64,000 bases of DNA from Paraburkholderia sp. UYCP14C (GCF_004197395.1 NZ_SELS01000018.1:62001-126000); one strand, 5' to 3'. Shown: positions 16,601-27,012, numbered from the stretch's first letter. The notes: generated from the sequence alone by a model not told the origin. Translations and numbers: made by a program.

Positions 16601-17128
16601 ATGGCCTCGCTGAAGGATAGCCACTTCGATCTGTTTGGTCTGCCGGCGCAATTCGCGCTCGACGCGGGCACGCTCGATCACGCGTACCGCACCGTGCAGG
16701 CGCAGGTGCACCCGGATCGCTTCGCGGCGGCCGGCGATGCGCAAAAGCGTATCGCGATGCAATGGGCGACGCGCGCGAACGAGGCGTATCAGACGCTGCG
16801 CGATCCGCTCAAGCGCGCAGCCTATCTGCTGTCGTTGCGCGGGATCAACGTCGGCGTCGAGAACAACACGGCGATGGAGCCCGCGTTCCTGATGCAGCAG
16901 ATGGAGTGGCGCGAGAACATCGAGGACGCAGCGGCGGCGAAGAACGTCGACGCGCTCGACGCGTTGCTCGTCGAGTTGCGCGACGAAGAACGTCAGCGCT
17001 TCGACAAGCTCGGCGCATCGCTCGATAGCGGCGCGAATCAGGCGGCGGCCGAAGCGGTGCGGCAAATGATGTTCATCGAGCGCGTCGCGTCGGAAATCGA
17101 CGTGCAGATCGAGCGGCTCGAAGGCTAG
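16601..17128 (+). CDS. hscB: Co-chaperone HscB (J-domain)
   Basis: A J-protein that brings IscU to HscA and stimulates its ATPase for cluster transfer. The 175-residue product has an N-terminal J-domain with H37-P38-D39, then the C-terminal three-helix bundle (about 90-170) that binds IscU. Length matches E. coli HscB (171). It is separated from iscA by a hairpin and from hscA by 181 bases. Confidence 0.96.
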   Translation: MASLKDSHFDLFGLPAQFALDAGTLDHAYRTVQAQVHPDRFAAAGDAQKRIAMQWATRANEAYQTLRDPLKRAAYLLSLRGINVGVENNTAMEPAFLMQQMEWRENIEDAAAAKNVDALDALLVELRDEERQRFDKLGASLDSGANQAAAEAVRQMMFIERVASEIDVQIERLEG

Positions 17129-17309
17129 CGCGGTTTCGGGCGACGCGCGCAACAAGCGTTGCGCCGGCAAGCAGCAACACGCCGAAAGAGCAACGGTAAG
17201 CAGCAACGTAGCAAGCGACGAACAACAACCAGAGCGGCCGCGAGCCGCGGCATCACCCCCAGCAACGCGAACATTCAGGACGGGGCACAACGTCCCCGAG
17301 AAGATCCAG

Positions 17310-19181
17310 ATGGCCTTATTGCAAATCTCCGAACCCGGCATGGCGCCGGCGCCTCACCAGCGGCGTCTGGCGGTCGGTATCGATCTCGGCACCACCAACT
17401 CCCTCGTCGCCGCCGTGCGCAGCGGCCTGCCCGACGTGCTGCCCGACGAAGACGGGCACGTGCTGCTGCCGTCGGTGGTGCGCTACCTGGAGCAGGGCGG
17501 CCGTCGCATCGGCCGCCGGGCGAAGGCCGAGGCCGCGAGCGACCCGCGCAACACGATCGTGTCGGTCAAGCGCTTCATGGGCCGCGGCAAGGCCGAGGTG
17601 GAGGGCGCCGAAAACGCGCCGTACGATTTCGTCGACGCGCCCGGCATGGTGCAGATCCGCACCGTCGACGGCGTGAAAAGCCCGGTCGAGGTATCGGCTG
17701 AAATTCTCGCGACGCTGCGTCAGCGCGCCGAAGACACGCTCGGCGACGAGCTGGTCGGCGCGGTGATCACGGTGCCGGCTTATTTCGACGAAGCACAGCG
17801 CCAGGCCACCAAGGACGCCGCGCGCCTCGCGGGCCTGAACGTGCTGCGTCTGCTCAACGAGCCGACCGCGGCCGCGATCGCCTACGGTCTCGACAACGGC
17901 GCGGAAGGTCTGTACGCGGTCTATGACCTCGGCGGCGGCACCTTCGACCTGTCGATCCTGAAGCTCACCAAGGGCGTATTCGAAGTACTCGCAGCCGGCG
18001 GCGATTCCGCGCTAGGTGGCGACGACTTCGACCATGCGCTGTACCGCCATGTGCTCGAACAGGCCGGCATCGCGCCGCGCACGCTCGCGCCGCACGATGT
18101 GCGTCTGCTGCTCGATGGCGTGCGCGAGGCCAAGGAGGCGTTGTCGAGCGCACCGCAGGCAACCCTCAAGCTCACGCTTGCCAACGGCACCGCGCTCGAT
18201 CTGACGATCGACGAAGCCACGTTCGAGACCATCACGGCCGAGCTGGTGCAGCGCACGCTGGGTCCGACGAAAAAGGCATTGCGCGACGCGAAGGTCACCA
18301 CGAAGGAGATCAAGGGCGTCGTGCTGGTCGGCGGCGCGACGCGCATGCCGGTGATCCGCCGCGCGGTCGAGGCGTTCTTCGGCCAGCCGCCGCTCGTCAA
18401 TCTCGATCCGGATCAGGTCGTCGCGCTCGGCGCCGCGATCCAGGCCGATCTGCTGGCCGGCAACCGCGGCGCGGAAGGCGACGAATGGCTGCTGCTCGAC
18501 GTGATTCCGCTGTCGCTCGGCGTCGAGACGATGGGTGGTCTCACCGAGAAGATCATTCCGCGCAACTCGACGATTCCGGTCGCGCGTGCGCAGGATTTCA
18601 CGACCTTCAAGGACGGCCAGACCGCGATGGCGATTCACGTCGTGCAAGGCGAGCGCGAGCTCGTCAGCGATTGCCGTTCGCTCGCGCGCTTCGAGCTGCG
18701 CGGCATCCCGCCGATGGCCGCCGGCGCCGCGCGCATTCGCGTGACCTATCAGGTCGACGCCGACGGCCTGCTGTCCGTGTTCGCACGCGAGCTCGCGTCG
18801 GGCGTGGAGGCATCGGTGGTCGTGAAGCCGTCGTATGGCCTCGCCGACGACGACATCGCACGCATGCTCGAAGACAGTTTTTCGACCGCTGAGATCGACA
18901 TGCGGGCGCGCGCCTTGCGCGAGGCGCAGGTCGAAGCGCAGCGTCTCGTCGAAGCGACCGACGCGGCGCTCGCCGCCGACGCCGAGCTGCTCGACGACAG
19001 CGAACGCGCCGAACTCGACGCGCTGCTCGCGGCATTGCGCAACGTCGCGCCGGGCGAGGACGTCGGCGCGATCGAAGCTGCGACGAAGGCGCTCGCCGAA
19101 GGCACCGACGAATTCGCCGCGCGCCGCATGAACAAGGGAATTCGCCGCGCGCTGTCGGGCCGCAAGCTCGACGAGATCTGA
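17310..19181 (+). CDS. hscA: Fe-S specialised Hsp70 chaperone HscA
   Basis: The 623-residue Hsp70 homolog couples ATP hydrolysis to release of clusters from IscU. The ATPase domain (about 20-390) contains [23 protein letters not shown] and [11 protein letters not shown]; the substrate-binding beta-domain and the short helical lid follow. Length is close to E. coli HscA (616). The 181-base spacer before it (17129-17309) contains no gene, only a small GGGG/CCCC hairpin about 15 bases before the ATG. Confidence 0.97.
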   Translation: MALLQISEPGMAPAPHQRRLAVGIDLGTTNSLVAAVRSGLPDVLPDEDGHVLLPSVVRYLEQGGRRIGRRAKAEAASDPRNTIVSVKRFMGRGKAEVEGAENAPYDFVDAPGMVQIRTVDGVKSPVEVSAEILATLRQRAEDTLGDELVGAVITVPAYFDEAQRQATKDAARLAGLNVLRLLNEPTAAAIAYGLDNGAEGLYAVYDLGGGTFDLSILKLTKGVFEVLAAGGDSALGGDDFDHALYRHVLEQAGIAPRTLAPHDVRLLLDGVREAKEALSSAPQATLKLTLANGTALDLTIDEATFETITAELVQRTLGPTKKALRDAKVTTKEIKGVVLVGGATRMPVIRRAVEAFFGQPPLVNLDPDQVVALGAAIQADLLAGNRGAEGDEWLLLDVIPLSLGVETMGGLTEKIIPRNSTIPVARAQDFTTFKDGQTAMAIHVVQGERELVSDCRSLARFELRGIPPMAAGAARIRVTYQVDADGLLSVFARELASGVEASVVVKPSYGLADDDIARMLEDSFSTAEIDMRARALREAQVEAQRLVEATDAALAADAELLDDSERAELDALLAALRNVAPGEDVGAIEAATKALAEGTDEFAARRMNKGIRRALSGRKLDEI

Positions 19182-19294
19182 ACGGGCGAACGTCGCGAAG
19201 GCCGCGCGCACGCGGCATGCGCGTCGCGTGAACGAACTGGCACCGCGCACTTGCTTCACGGACGAACAGCGAACCTCCCACGCACCACCGGAGC

Positions 19295-19327
19295 GCGCCG
19301 CGTGGACTTAAAAAGTCCGCGCGGCGC
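19295..19327 (+). other. Long stem-loop between hscA and fdx
   Basis: A 14-bp stem (19295-19308 with 19314-19327; GCGCCGCG/CGCGGCGC, one T-G pair, then GGACT/AGTCC) with loop TAAAA, in the 218-base hscA-fdx spacer. No T-run follows, so it is not a standard terminator; RNA processing or 3'-end protection within the operon transcript is possible. Confidence 0.5.
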
Positions 19328-19399
19328 CAGTAAAATGGTACGGAGCCTGCACGCGGCATTGCTGGCAGCCGCCGTGCCTCAGACCCAAACGGAAACTGT

Positions 19400-19741
19400 A
19401 TGCCTCAAATCGTTGTGCTGCCTCACGTCGAACTGTGCCCGGAAGGCGCGGTGATCGACGCCGTTCCCGGCAAGAGCATCTGCGACAACCTGCTCGAACA
19501 CGGTATCGAAATCGAGCATGCGTGCGAGAAGTCGTGCGCGTGCACGACCTGTCACGTGATCGTGCGTGAGGGTTTCGCCGCCTTGACGCCGTCCGAGGAA
19601 GACGAGGACGATCTGTTGGACAAGGCGTGGGGGCTCGAACCGGCGTCGCGCCTGTCGTGTCAGGCGATCATGCCGGACGAGCAGGATCTGGTCGTAGAAA
19701 TTCCGCGTTACTCGATCAATCACGCGAAGGAAAACCACTAA
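19400..19741 (+). CDS. fdx: ISC-type [2Fe-2S] ferredoxin
   Basis: The 113-residue adrenodoxin-type ferredoxin supplies electrons for cluster assembly. Cluster ligands are C42, C48, C51 and C87 (HACEKSCACTTCHV then RLSCQA); C46 is an extra cysteine, also found in close relatives. The ATG follows a long GC-rich spacer. iscX begins 15 bases after the stop. Confidence 0.96.
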   Translation: MPQIVVLPHVELCPEGAVIDAVPGKSICDNLLEHGIEIEHACEKSCACTTCHVIVREGFAALTPSEEDEDDLLDKAWGLEPASRLSCQAIMPDEQDLVVEIPRYSINHAKENH

Positions 19742-19756
19742 CAGGAGGGCGCCGCC

Positions 19757-19954
19757 ATGAAGTGGACCGATACGCAGGACATCGCGATGGCTCTGACGGA
19801 CAAGCATCAGGACGTCGATCCGCAGCAGGTGCGTTTCACCGACCTGCATCGCTGGGTGACCGAGCTCGAAGGCTTCGACGACGATCCTAACCGCTCGAAC
19901 GAAAAGATTCTCGAAGCGATTCAGGCGGCGTGGATCGAAGACGCGGATTATTGA
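19757..19954 (+). CDS. iscX: Fe-S assembly protein IscX
   Basis: The 65-residue acidic protein (MKWTDTQDIAMAL start, many Asp/Glu) matches IscX/YfhJ in length (66 in E. coli) and sequence. It binds IscS and iron and is thought to modulate the desulfurase. AGGAGG upstream of the ATG supports the start. It is the last gene of the isc operon. Confidence 0.96.
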   Translation: MKWTDTQDIAMALTDKHQDVDPQQVRFTDLHRWVTELEGFDDDPNRSNEKILEAIQAAWIEDADY

Positions 19955-19993
19955 GTGTCTTTGGCGCTTGCGCGCCGAACTCCAAAGAAAAGG

Positions 19994-20023
19994 AAAGGCG
20001 ATTCCACCGGAATCGCCTTTTTT
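19994..20023 (+). terminator. Terminator of the isc operon
   Basis: A perfect 12-bp stem AAAGGCGATTCC/GGAATCGCCTTT (19994-20005 with 20009-20020), loop ACC, then TTT. The A-rich left arm may also serve the converging gene on the minus strand. Confidence 0.85.
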
Positions 20024-20056
20024 CATTGCCGCGGCGGAAAACGCAGAGCGTCGAGC

Positions 20057-20806
20057 CTAGTCGGCGACGAGGGTGCCGTTCTGGACGCGCACGCGTTCGC
20101 CATCGTGGAACGGCGGCGCCGCTTGATAGGTGAAGTAGCGCGTCTTGCCGTCTTCCATGTGCACGCGCACCGAATACGACGTCGTGCTGCGCAGATGTTT
20201 TTCGACCGAGTTGCCGGCGAGCCCGCCGCCGAGCGCGCCGAGCAGCGTCATCGCGGTACGGCCGCCGCCGGCTCCGAACTGGTTACCGACCACGCCACCG
20301 GCCACCGCGCCGCCGACCGCGCCAATGCCCGTGCCATGTCCTTCATGCCGAACCGCCGAGATCGCCGCGACGGTGCCGCAAGTCGAGCAGTAAGCGCCTT
20401 GCGGGGCCGGCTGCTGCGCATACTGCGGCGCCGCTTGCGGCTCGGGTGGTTGCGCGGCCTGCGACTGCGGCGCGGCCTGCGCCTGCTGTTGCTGCGCGTA
20501 TTGCTGTTGCTGCACCGGAGCGGGCACCGCGGCTGGAGCGGCCGGCTCCGTTTGCTGAGCCTGAACCTGCTGCTGTTGCGCCGCCGGATTGACCGGCGCG
20601 GCCGAATCGACGACGCCCGGCGGTTGCGTGCCGACTTGCGCGGCTTGCGTCTGATCGGTCTGCGCGCCGTTGCCCGACGCCTTCGGGAACACGCCGGTGA
20701 TCGCCGCGGTAGCGACGAGACTCGCGACCAGCACTGCGCCGGCGGCGACCGCGATCAACGGATGAAGACGATGTTGCTGCGTGGGTTGATGAGTAGGGGT
20801 GTCCAT
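20057..20806 (-). CDS. Glycine-zipper 2TM domain protein
   Basis: The 249-residue product has one N-terminal membrane segment (about 17-40), a long Gln/Ala/Pro-rich low-complexity linker (about 45-140), a CSTCG pair, and a glycine-zipper region (about 155-205; GIGAVGGAVAGGVVGNQFG and GALGGGLAGNS) as in the SlyB/Rick_17kDa family, followed by a short beta-rich C-terminus. Members sit in the inner or outer membrane and may stabilise the envelope; no specific function is established for this architecture. The CxxC could form a disulfide in the periplasm. It is convergent with the isc operon. Confidence 0.78.
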   Translation of the reverse strand: MDTPTHQPTQQHRLHPLIAVAAGAVLVASLVATAAITGVFPKASGNGAQTDQTQAAQVGTQPPGVVDSAAPVNPAAQQQQVQAQQTEPAAPAAVPAPVQQQQYAQQQQAQAAPQSQAAQPPEPQAAPQYAQQPAPQGAYCSTCGTVAAISAVRHEGHGTGIGAVGGAVAGGVVGNQFGAGGGRTAMTLLGALGGGLAGNSVEKHLRSTTSYSVRVHMEDGKTRYFTYQAAPPFHDGERVRVQNGTLVAD

Positions 20807-21065
20807 GTGGGGCCTCCGTTTCTGACAGAGCCGACTTTTAGTGAGACTGAGTGTCGGGCAAATCGATCCGGGCAGCGTTTCTATTTGTAACCGGCGCGGT
20901 GGCGTTGTGCAGTTGCTCGGCGGCCTTTACGTGGCGCGCCGTAGTATCAGCAAGCTTTCAAGACGATCGCGACCACGCAGACGTGCGCGCAATCGTGCAG
21001 GTTTTACCGCTGGTTACAAACGATCAGAAGCAGAAAACGGTCCCGCGCGGCGAGAACGAGCGCAT
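20807..21065. other. Intergenic region upstream of the glycine-zipper gene
   Basis: About 260 bases containing the promoter side of the minus-strand glycine-zipper gene and the 3' side of the lysS transcript. I see no coding capacity with recognisable similarity and no confident promoter hexamers. Confidence 0.4.
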
Positions 21066-21093
21066 AAAAAACGCCCGGCATCAACCGGGCGTT
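21065..21093 (-). terminator. Terminator of the prfB-lysS operon
   Basis: A 9-bp stem AACGCCCGG/CCGGGCGTT (21070-21078 with 21085-21093) with loop CATCAA. On the minus strand it runs into a T-run (TTTTTTATGCG), 35 bases after the lysS stop codon. Confidence 0.8.
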
Positions 21094-21127
21094 CTTAACA
21101 ACCTTCGCATTACGCGCTCAGTGCCGC

Positions 21128-22699
21128 TCAATCCTCGCGACGCAGATGCGGAAACAGAATCACGTCGCGGATGCTCGGGCTATCGGTCAGCATCATCACC
21201 AGACGGTCGATGCCGATACCGCAGCCGCCCGCCGGCGGCATGCCGTATTCGAGCGCGCGGATGTAGTCCGCGTCGTAGAACATCGCTTCCTCGTCGCCGG
21301 CGTCTTTCTGGTCGACCTGCTTCTTGAAGCGCGCGGCCTGATCTTCCGGATCGTTCAGCTCCGAGAAACCGTTGGCGATTTCGCGGCCCGTGATGAACAG
21401 TTCGAAACGCTCGGTGATGCCTGCCACCTTGTCCGACGCACGCGCGAGCGGCGACACCTCGATCGGGTAGTCGATGATGTAGGTCGGCTCCCACAGTTGC
21501 GACTCGGCGGTCTCTTCGAACAGCGCCAGTTGCAGCGAGCCGACGCCCGCGTTCAGGAACTGCGGCTGCGACGCATCGACGCCGAACTTCTTCAGCTCGG
21601 CGCGCAGGAACGTGCCGTCGGCGAGCTGCTCGTTCGTGTATTGCGGCGCGTACTTCTGGATTGCCTGCGTGATCGTCAGCCGATGGAACGGCTTCGACAG
21701 ATCGAGCTCGCGGCCCTGATAGGTGATCGTGGCCGTGCCGAGCGCATCGATCGCGGCTTGGCGAATCAGCTGCTCGGTGAAGTCCATCAGCCACTTGTAG
21801 TCGGTGTAGGCCGCGTAGAACTCGATCATCGTGAATTCCGGGTTGTGGCGCACGGACACGCCCTCGTTGCGGAAGTTACGATTGATCTCGAACACGCGTT
21901 CGAAGCCGCCCACCACCAGACGCTTCAGATACAGCTCCGGCGCGATGCGCAGGAACATCTGCATGTCGAGCGCGTTGTGGTGCGTGGAGAACGGCTTGGC
22001 CGCCGCGCCGCCCGGAATCGGATGCAGCATCGGCGTTTCGACTTCCATGAAGTCGGCCTTGGCCATGAAATTGCGAACCGACGCGATCGCCTTGGTACGC
22101 GCGACGAACGTGCGGCGCGTTTCCGGCGTGACGATCAGATCGACGTAGCGCTGGCGGTACTTCATTTCCTGGTCGGCGAGACCGTGGAACTTGTCGGGCA
22201 GCGGACGCAGCGACTTCGACAGCAGACGCAGCTCCGTGCAGCGCACCGACAGCTCGCCCTTGTTGGTGCGGAACAGCACGCCGCGCGCGGCGACGATGTC
22301 GCCCATGTCCCACTTCTTGAACGCGTCGTAGGTTTCCTGACCGACGTCGGCCGGCGTGATGAAGAACTGGATCTGACCCGAGCCGTCGCGCACGGTCGCG
22401 AAGCTCGCCTTGCCCATCACGCGTTTCAGCATCATGCGGCCGGCGATCGCGACTTCGAGCGGATTCGCTTCGAGCGCTTCCTTGTCGGTGTGCTCGTACT
22501 GCGCCTGCAGATCTTCGGCGTGGTGCGTGGGACGGAAATCGTTCGGATAGGCGACGCCTTGCTCACGCAGCTCGCGCAGCTTTTCGCGGCGCTCGGCGAT
22601 GATCTTGTTGTCGTCCACTTCGGGCACGACGGTCGGCTGGGCGGCATTCCGCTGGGCGGCATTCCGCTGGGCCGCATTCGGCTGGGTCGGTTCGGTCAT
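21128..22699 (-). CDS. lysS: Lysyl-tRNA synthetase, class II
   Basis: Charges tRNA-Lys. The 523-residue product has an OB-fold anticodon-binding domain (about 70-170) and the class II catalytic domain with motif 2 ([17 protein letters not shown]) and motif 3 ([12 protein letters not shown]). Length is slightly above E. coli LysS (505) because of an N-terminal extension containing three copies of NAAQR, encoded by a 15-bp tandem repeat. It is downstream of prfB with 132 bases between, the same pair as in E. coli. Confidence 0.97.
   Translation of the reverse strand: MTEPTQPNAAQRNAAQRNAAQPTVVPEVDDNKIIAERREKLRELREQGVAYPNDFRPTHHAEDLQAQYEHTDKEALEANPLEVAIAGRMMLKRVMGKASFATVRDGSGQIQFFITPADVGQETYDAFKKWDMGDIVAARGVLFRTNKGELSVRCTELRLLSKSLRPLPDKFHGLADQEMKYRQRYVDLIVTPETRRTFVARTKAIASVRNFMAKADFMEVETPMLHPIPGGAAAKPFSTHHNALDMQMFLRIAPELYLKRLVVGGFERVFEINRNFRNEGVSVRHNPEFTMIEFYAAYTDYKWLMDFTEQLIRQAAIDALGTATITYQGRELDLSKPFHRLTITQAIQKYAPQYTNEQLADGTFLRAELKKFGVDASQPQFLNAGVGSLQLALFEETAESQLWEPTYIIDYPIEVSPLARASDKVAGITERFELFITGREIANGFSELNDPEDQAARFKKQVDQKDAGDEEAMFYDADYIRALEYGMPPAGGCGIGIDRLVMMLTDSPSIRDVILFPHLRRED
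22636..22687 (-). repeat. 15-bp tandem repeat in the 5' end of lysS
   Basis: Two exact copies of GCTGGGCGGCATTCC (22636-22650, 22651-22665) are followed by a 13/15 copy (22666-22680) and a partial copy. The unit is a multiple of three and encodes NAAQR on the minus strand, so gain or loss of units would keep lysS in frame. Confidence 0.85.
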
Positions 22700-22831
22700 G
22701 ATGATTTGGTATTCGGTGGCCCGCCGCGGAGTGCTCCATGGGCGGGAAGCCAGTCAGTGTAAAAACCTCAGGCGGTACTGGAAAAACGGAAGCGCAGTCC
22801 CGCTCGGTGAACGAGGCCGCGCCGTGCGCGC

Positions 22832-23936
22832 TTAGACGCCCTGTTTCAGGCTCGCGCTGATGAACGGATCGAGATCGCCGTCGAGCACGCTCTTCGTGTT
22901 GCTGATTTCGACGTTGGTGCGCAGATCCTTGATGCGGCTGTTGTCGAGCACGTACGAACGGATCTGATGACCCCAACCCACATCGGTCTTGCCGGCTTCG
23001 AGCTTGTCCTGCTCGGCCTGACGCTTGCGGATTTCCGCTTCGTACAGGCGCGATTTCAGCATCGCCATCGCTTCGGCGCGGTTGCGGTGCTGCGAGCGGT
23101 CGTTCTGGCACTGCACGACGATGCCCGACGGCATGTGCGTGATACGCACCGCGGAGTCGGTCTTGTTGATGTGCTGACCGCCCGCGCCCGAAGCGCGGTA
23201 CGTGTCGATGCGCAGATCGGCCGGGTTGATTTCGACTTCGATCGAGTCGTCGATTTCCGGGTAGACGAACACCGATGAGAACGACGTGTGACGTCCGCCC
23301 GACGAGTCGAACGGCGACTTGCGCACGAGACGGTGCACGCCGGTTTCGGTACGCAGGAAGCCGTACGCGTATTCGCCTTCGATCTTGATCGTCGCGTTCT
23401 TGATGCCGGCGACGTCGCCTTCGGTCTGCTCGAGCACTTCGGTCTTGAAGCCCTTGCGCTCGCAATAACGCAGATACTGGCGCAGCAGCATCGATGCCCA
23501 GTCGCACGCCTCGGTGCCGCCGGCGCCGGCCTGGATGTCGAGAAACGCGTTGTTGGGGTCGGCCGGGTTCGCGAACATGCGGCGGAATTCCATGTCGGCG
23601 ACGCGCGCTTCAATGCCCTGCGCATCGGCTTCGCAGGCGACGAGCGTTTCGTCGTCGGCTTCTTCGCGCGCCATCTCGAACAGGTCTTGCGCGTCGTTCA
23701 CGTCGTTCGTGATCGACGTGAGCTTGCCGACGACGTCGTCGAGCAGCTTTTTTTCCTTACCGAGTGCCTGGGCGTGCTTCGAGTCGTTCCAGACGTCCGG
23801 GTCTTCGAGTTCCCGGTTGACTTCGATTAGACGCAGTGCTTTGTCGTCGTAGTCAAAGATACCCCCGTAGGTCGTCCGCGCGCTTGCGCAGGTCGGCCAG
23901 AGAGGCTTCGATCGCGTTGAGACGTTCCGCTTCCAT
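22832..23936 (-). CDS. prfB: Peptide chain release factor 2, with programmed +1 frameshift
   Basis: RF2 recognises UAA and UGA and triggers peptide release. Translation starts at ATG 23936, reads 27 codons to LRGYL, meets an in-frame TGA (23855-23853), and must shift +1 (CTT TGA C read as CTT GAC) to continue for 340 codons to the stop at 22832, giving 367 residues. The downstream frame contains the stop-codon recognition tripeptide SPF and the catalytic GGQ ([10 protein letters not shown]). A plain ORF search finds only the part from the internal ATG 23701, which would lack the N-terminal domain. The gene lies between recJ and lysS. The shift site is the classic autoregulatory element: low RF2 favours shifting. 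Confidence 0.96.
23852..23867 (-). promoter_or_regulatory. prfB +1 frameshift site
   Basis: On the minus strand the order is CGGGGG-TAT-CTT-TGA-C: an internal Shine-Dalgarno-like G-run (23866-23862), the slippery CTT and the UGA-C stop context. This is nearly identical to the E. coli element. Confidence 0.95.
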
Positions 23937-24047
23937 GTCGATCTTCTATTGCTTCGTGAAAAGGGAGAAATTATAGCCGATCGGCATGCCGCGCCGGCGC
24001 CTCGCGGGCGATCCGGCGCGTGTTCGCGATTGATTTTGCGGAAGATT

Positions 24048-25754
24048 TCAGCTGAGCGCGTGCTCGACGATCAATTGCACGCGCGACACGCCGTTCCATG
24101 TGTCGCTCGAGAGCCGATAGGCGACGGTGGTGCGGGCGGGCAGCGTATCTGTGTGATTGAACCAGATCGCGTTAAAGCGCTGGCGGCCGCGCAGCAGTTG
24201 CAGCTTCAGATGCTTGTCCTTCACGAGCGCCTGCGACGCGACCTCGAATTGGCCCGAAAACACCGGCGCCGGAAAGCCCTGGCCCCACACTGCCGCGTCG
24301 AGCATTTCGACGAATTGCGGCGTGAAATACGCATCTTCGAGCTCGCCGTCGGTTTCGACCGTGCGCGCGAGTGCCTCCGCCGACAGCCATTCGCGGCCGA
24401 CCGCCTCGAACGCGGCCGTGAAGCGCGGCACGTCGGCGGCGGCGATCGTCAGGCCCGCCGCCATCGCGTGGCCGCCGAATTTGACGATCAGGTCCGGTTC
24501 GCGCTTCGAGATCAGATCGAGCGCGTCGCGCAGATGGAAGCCCGCGATCGAGCGGCCCGAGCCCTTGACGAGCCCGCCGGTATCGTCGGCGGGCGCGAAC
24601 GTGAACGACGGGCGGTGGAACTTCTCCTTCAGCCGTCCCGCGACGATGCCGATCACGCCCTGATGCCAGCCCGGATTGAACAGCGTGATCGTGGTCGAGC
24701 CGTCGGGGTCGACCGTCGACAGGTCGTCGAGCGCCTGCTGCTGCATGCCGGCCTCGATTTCGCGGCGCTCGCGGTTCATCGTGTCGAGCTGCTGCGCGAG
24801 TTCCCACGCGCGGCCGACGTCGTCGGTGGTCAGGCATTCGATGCCGAGCGACATGTCCGACAGCCGTCCGGCCGCGTTCAGGCGTGGTCCCAGCGCGAAG
24901 CCTAGGTCGAAGCCGGACGCGTTGCGCGCATCGCGCGCGGCGGCGCGAAAGAGGGCGGCGATGCCCGGCTGCATGCGGCCGTGGCGGATGCGCTGCAGAC
25001 CTTGCGCGACCAGCACGCGGTTGTTGCCGTCGAGCTTGACGACGTCGGCGACGGTGCCGAGCGCGACCAGATCGAGCAGACCGTCGAGGCGCGGCTCGGG
25101 CAGCGCGTCGCCGAACGCGCCCCGGCGCCGCAGTTCCGCGCGCAGCGCGAGCAGCACGTAGAACATCACGCCGACGCCGGCCAGGCACTTGCTCGGGAAC
25201 GTGCAACCCGGCTGGTTTGGATTGACGATCGCGCGCGCGGCGGGCAGTTCGTCGCCGGGCAGGTGATGGTCGGTGACGAGCACGTCGATGCCGAGCGCGT
25301 TGGCCGCCGCGACGCCATCGACGCTGGCGATGCCGTTGTCGACGGTGATCAGCAGATCGGGCTTGCCGGCCGCGCTGCGCGCCGCCAGCTCGACGATGTC
25401 CGGCGTGAGCCCGTAGCCGTGCTCCATGCGGTTCGGCACCAGATAGTCGATGCGCGCGCCGAACATGCGCAGCCCGCGCACCGCGACCGCGCAGGCGGTC
25501 GCGCCGTCGCAGTCATAGTCGGCGACGACCAGCATGCGGCGCTGTTGCTGGAGCGCGTCGGCGAGCAGCGCGGCGGCCGCGTCGCAGCCCTTCATTTCGG
25601 CGGGCGGCACGAGCCGCGCGAGGCCGGTTTCGACGTCTTCGGGCAGGCACACGCCGCGCGATGCGTAAAGGCGCGCGAGCACCGGATGCATGCCGCAGCG
25701 GGTCAGCACTTCGGCGTCGACGGGGGAGCAGGGGCGCGTAACGATTCGGGTCAT
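24048..25754 (-). CDS. recJ: Single-stranded-DNA-specific exonuclease RecJ
   Basis: A 5'-3' ssDNA exonuclease of the DHH superfamily acting in recombination and mismatch repair. The 568-residue product (E. coli 577) has the motifs [12 protein letters not shown] (about 74-85) and TDHHLPG (the DHH motif), then DHHA1 with the GGHAMAAG motif and a C-terminal OB-fold. It follows the RpfE-like gene by 16 bases and precedes prfB by 111, so the four genes rpfE-like, recJ, prfB, lysS probably form one transcript. Confidence 0.96.
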   Translation of the reverse strand: MTRIVTRPCSPVDAEVLTRCGMHPVLARLYASRGVCLPEDVETGLARLVPPAEMKGCDAAAALLADALQQQRRMLVVADYDCDGATACAVAVRGLRMFGARIDYLVPNRMEHGYGLTPDIVELAARSAAGKPDLLITVDNGIASVDGVAAANALGIDVLVTDHHLPGDELPAARAIVNPNQPGCTFPSKCLAGVGVMFYVLLALRAELRRRGAFGDALPEPRLDGLLDLVALGTVADVVKLDGNNRVLVAQGLQRIRHGRMQPGIAALFRAAARDARNASGFDLGFALGPRLNAAGRLSDMSLGIECLTTDDVGRAWELAQQLDTMNRERREIEAGMQQQALDDLSTVDPDGSTTITLFNPGWHQGVIGIVAGRLKEKFHRPSFTFAPADDTGGLVKGSGRSIAGFHLRDALDLISKREPDLIVKFGGHAMAAGLTIAAADVPRFTAAFEAVGREWLSAEALARTVETDGELEDAYFTPQFVEMLDAAVWGQGFPAPVFSGQFEVASQALVKDKHLKLQLLRGRQRFNAIWFNHTDTLPARTTVAYRLSSDTWNGVSRVQLIVEHALS

Positions 25755-25770
25755 GCGGAAGGGCCGTGGA

Positions 25771-26904
25771 TCATTCGATGAAAAGCGAGGCCAGCACGCG
25801 CCGCCGCCAGAATTTGCGCAGATCGCCGCGCGTGACCGTCAGCGTCACCGAGCCGGTGTCGCCGCACAGCGTGAGGGCGAGTTCGGCGAGCTCGCCCGAC
25901 TGCAGCGCCGCGAGCGCGGGCTCGAACCAGTCGGTCTGCAGTTCGGCGAATGCCTGGTTCCAACGCGCCCAGTCCTGTTCGATGTAGGGCGCGGAGAACG
26001 GATCGAGTTCGACGAGCGTTACCCCGCTGCTGCTGCCATTGGTCACAACGCGCAGCGCCGCCGACAGTGCGCCATACGACGCCGGCGGCGCGCCTGTCAC
26101 GACCCCCGCGCTGAGCGCGAGACCGCGCGTCGCGGCCGCATCCGACAACACCTGCGCGAACGGACTGCGCACCGGCCGCGCGACGCCTTGCGCGTGAAAC
26201 CAGATCGAGTTGACGGAGGGGAGCCCGCGTGCCTCGCGCGCTTCGTTGACCGGATGCTCGAACCACGCCATCTGCACTTCGTTCTGCAGCTTCATCCATG
26301 CGCGCGAGCGTTCGCCGGAGTGCGCTTCGTGCGGCAGCCAGATCTCGATGTTGCGGCCGCTCGCGCGCAGCGGCGACGCGCCCGCGAGCGAGCCGAACGC
26401 GTCGCTCGACAGATACCAGCGGGTCGGCTTCGGCGCCTCGATGCGCACGCCGAGTTCCTCGATCAGCGGACGCGCCAGCGCGAGCAGCGTGCTCGCTTCG
26501 TCGTCGGACAAATCCAGCGACGCGGGATCGATCAGCACCAGGTGGTCGTGCGCGATGTGCACGTGCACCGGCTGCACGCAGGCCCACGTCGCGTTGCCGG
26601 GGTCGCCGCCGTCGGCGCGCAGCATGTAGGGCGCGAGCGGGGCTTCGTCGGCGGCGGCCGAGGCGCCCGGGGTGCCCGAGGTGTCATCGGGCAGCGCGCC
26701 GAATTGCCGCGCGACCCAGCGCTCGTGCGGCAGCGTGCGTTGAAAATCCTCGCCGATCACCCGTTCGACCAGCGTCGCGCGAGCGATCAGCCTGTCGAGG
26801 GCAGGACTCTGGATGTCGTGAAGCGCGGTGGAGGCGTCGGCCGCGGCGGGCAGCGCGAAGGGCAGCAGAAGATGGAGGCGGTCGGCAGGCATGATGCTGC
26901 GCAT
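25771..26904 (-). CDS. RpfE-like putative regulatory protein (phosphoglycerate-mutase-like)
   Basis: The 377-residue soluble product (MRSIMPADRLHLLLPFALP start; an alternative ATG at 26892 removes four residues) resembles the family annotated as RpfE-type regulatory proteins, related to the cofactor-independent phosphoglycerate mutase fold. No catalytic motif is obvious to me and the function is not established. In Xanthomonas campestris rpfE lies near recJ, prfB and lysS in the rpf region linked to DSF signalling, and the same neighbours occur here, which supports the assignment. No rpfF/rpfC/rpfG-like gene is in the window. The frame is open far upstream (to 27252) but that part covers the repeat region and lacks similarity. 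Confidence 0.7.
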   Translation of the reverse strand: MRSIMPADRLHLLLPFALPAAADASTALHDIQSPALDRLIARATLVERVIGEDFQRTLPHERWVARQFGALPDDTSGTPGASAAADEAPLAPYMLRADGGDPGNATWACVQPVHVHIAHDHLVLIDPASLDLSDDEASTLLALARPLIEELGVRIEAPKPTRWYLSSDAFGSLAGASPLRASGRNIEIWLPHEAHSGERSRAWMKLQNEVQMAWFEHPVNEAREARGLPSVNSIWFHAQGVARPVRSPFAQVLSDAAATRGLALSAGVVTGAPPASYGALSAALRVVTNGSSSGVTLVELDPFSAPYIEQDWARWNQAFAELQTDWFEPALAALQSGELAELALTLCGDTGSVTLTVTRGDLRKFWRRRVLASLFIE

Positions 26905-27012
26905 TGTAGGGCAAACGGTGTGAGTATTTCGACGAAGGACGGCCGGTTTGTCGATGGTACGGCCGAGGCACGCCCTTTGCGCGAGCCGGCGGGATTGTGT
27001 GGCAAACTTCGC

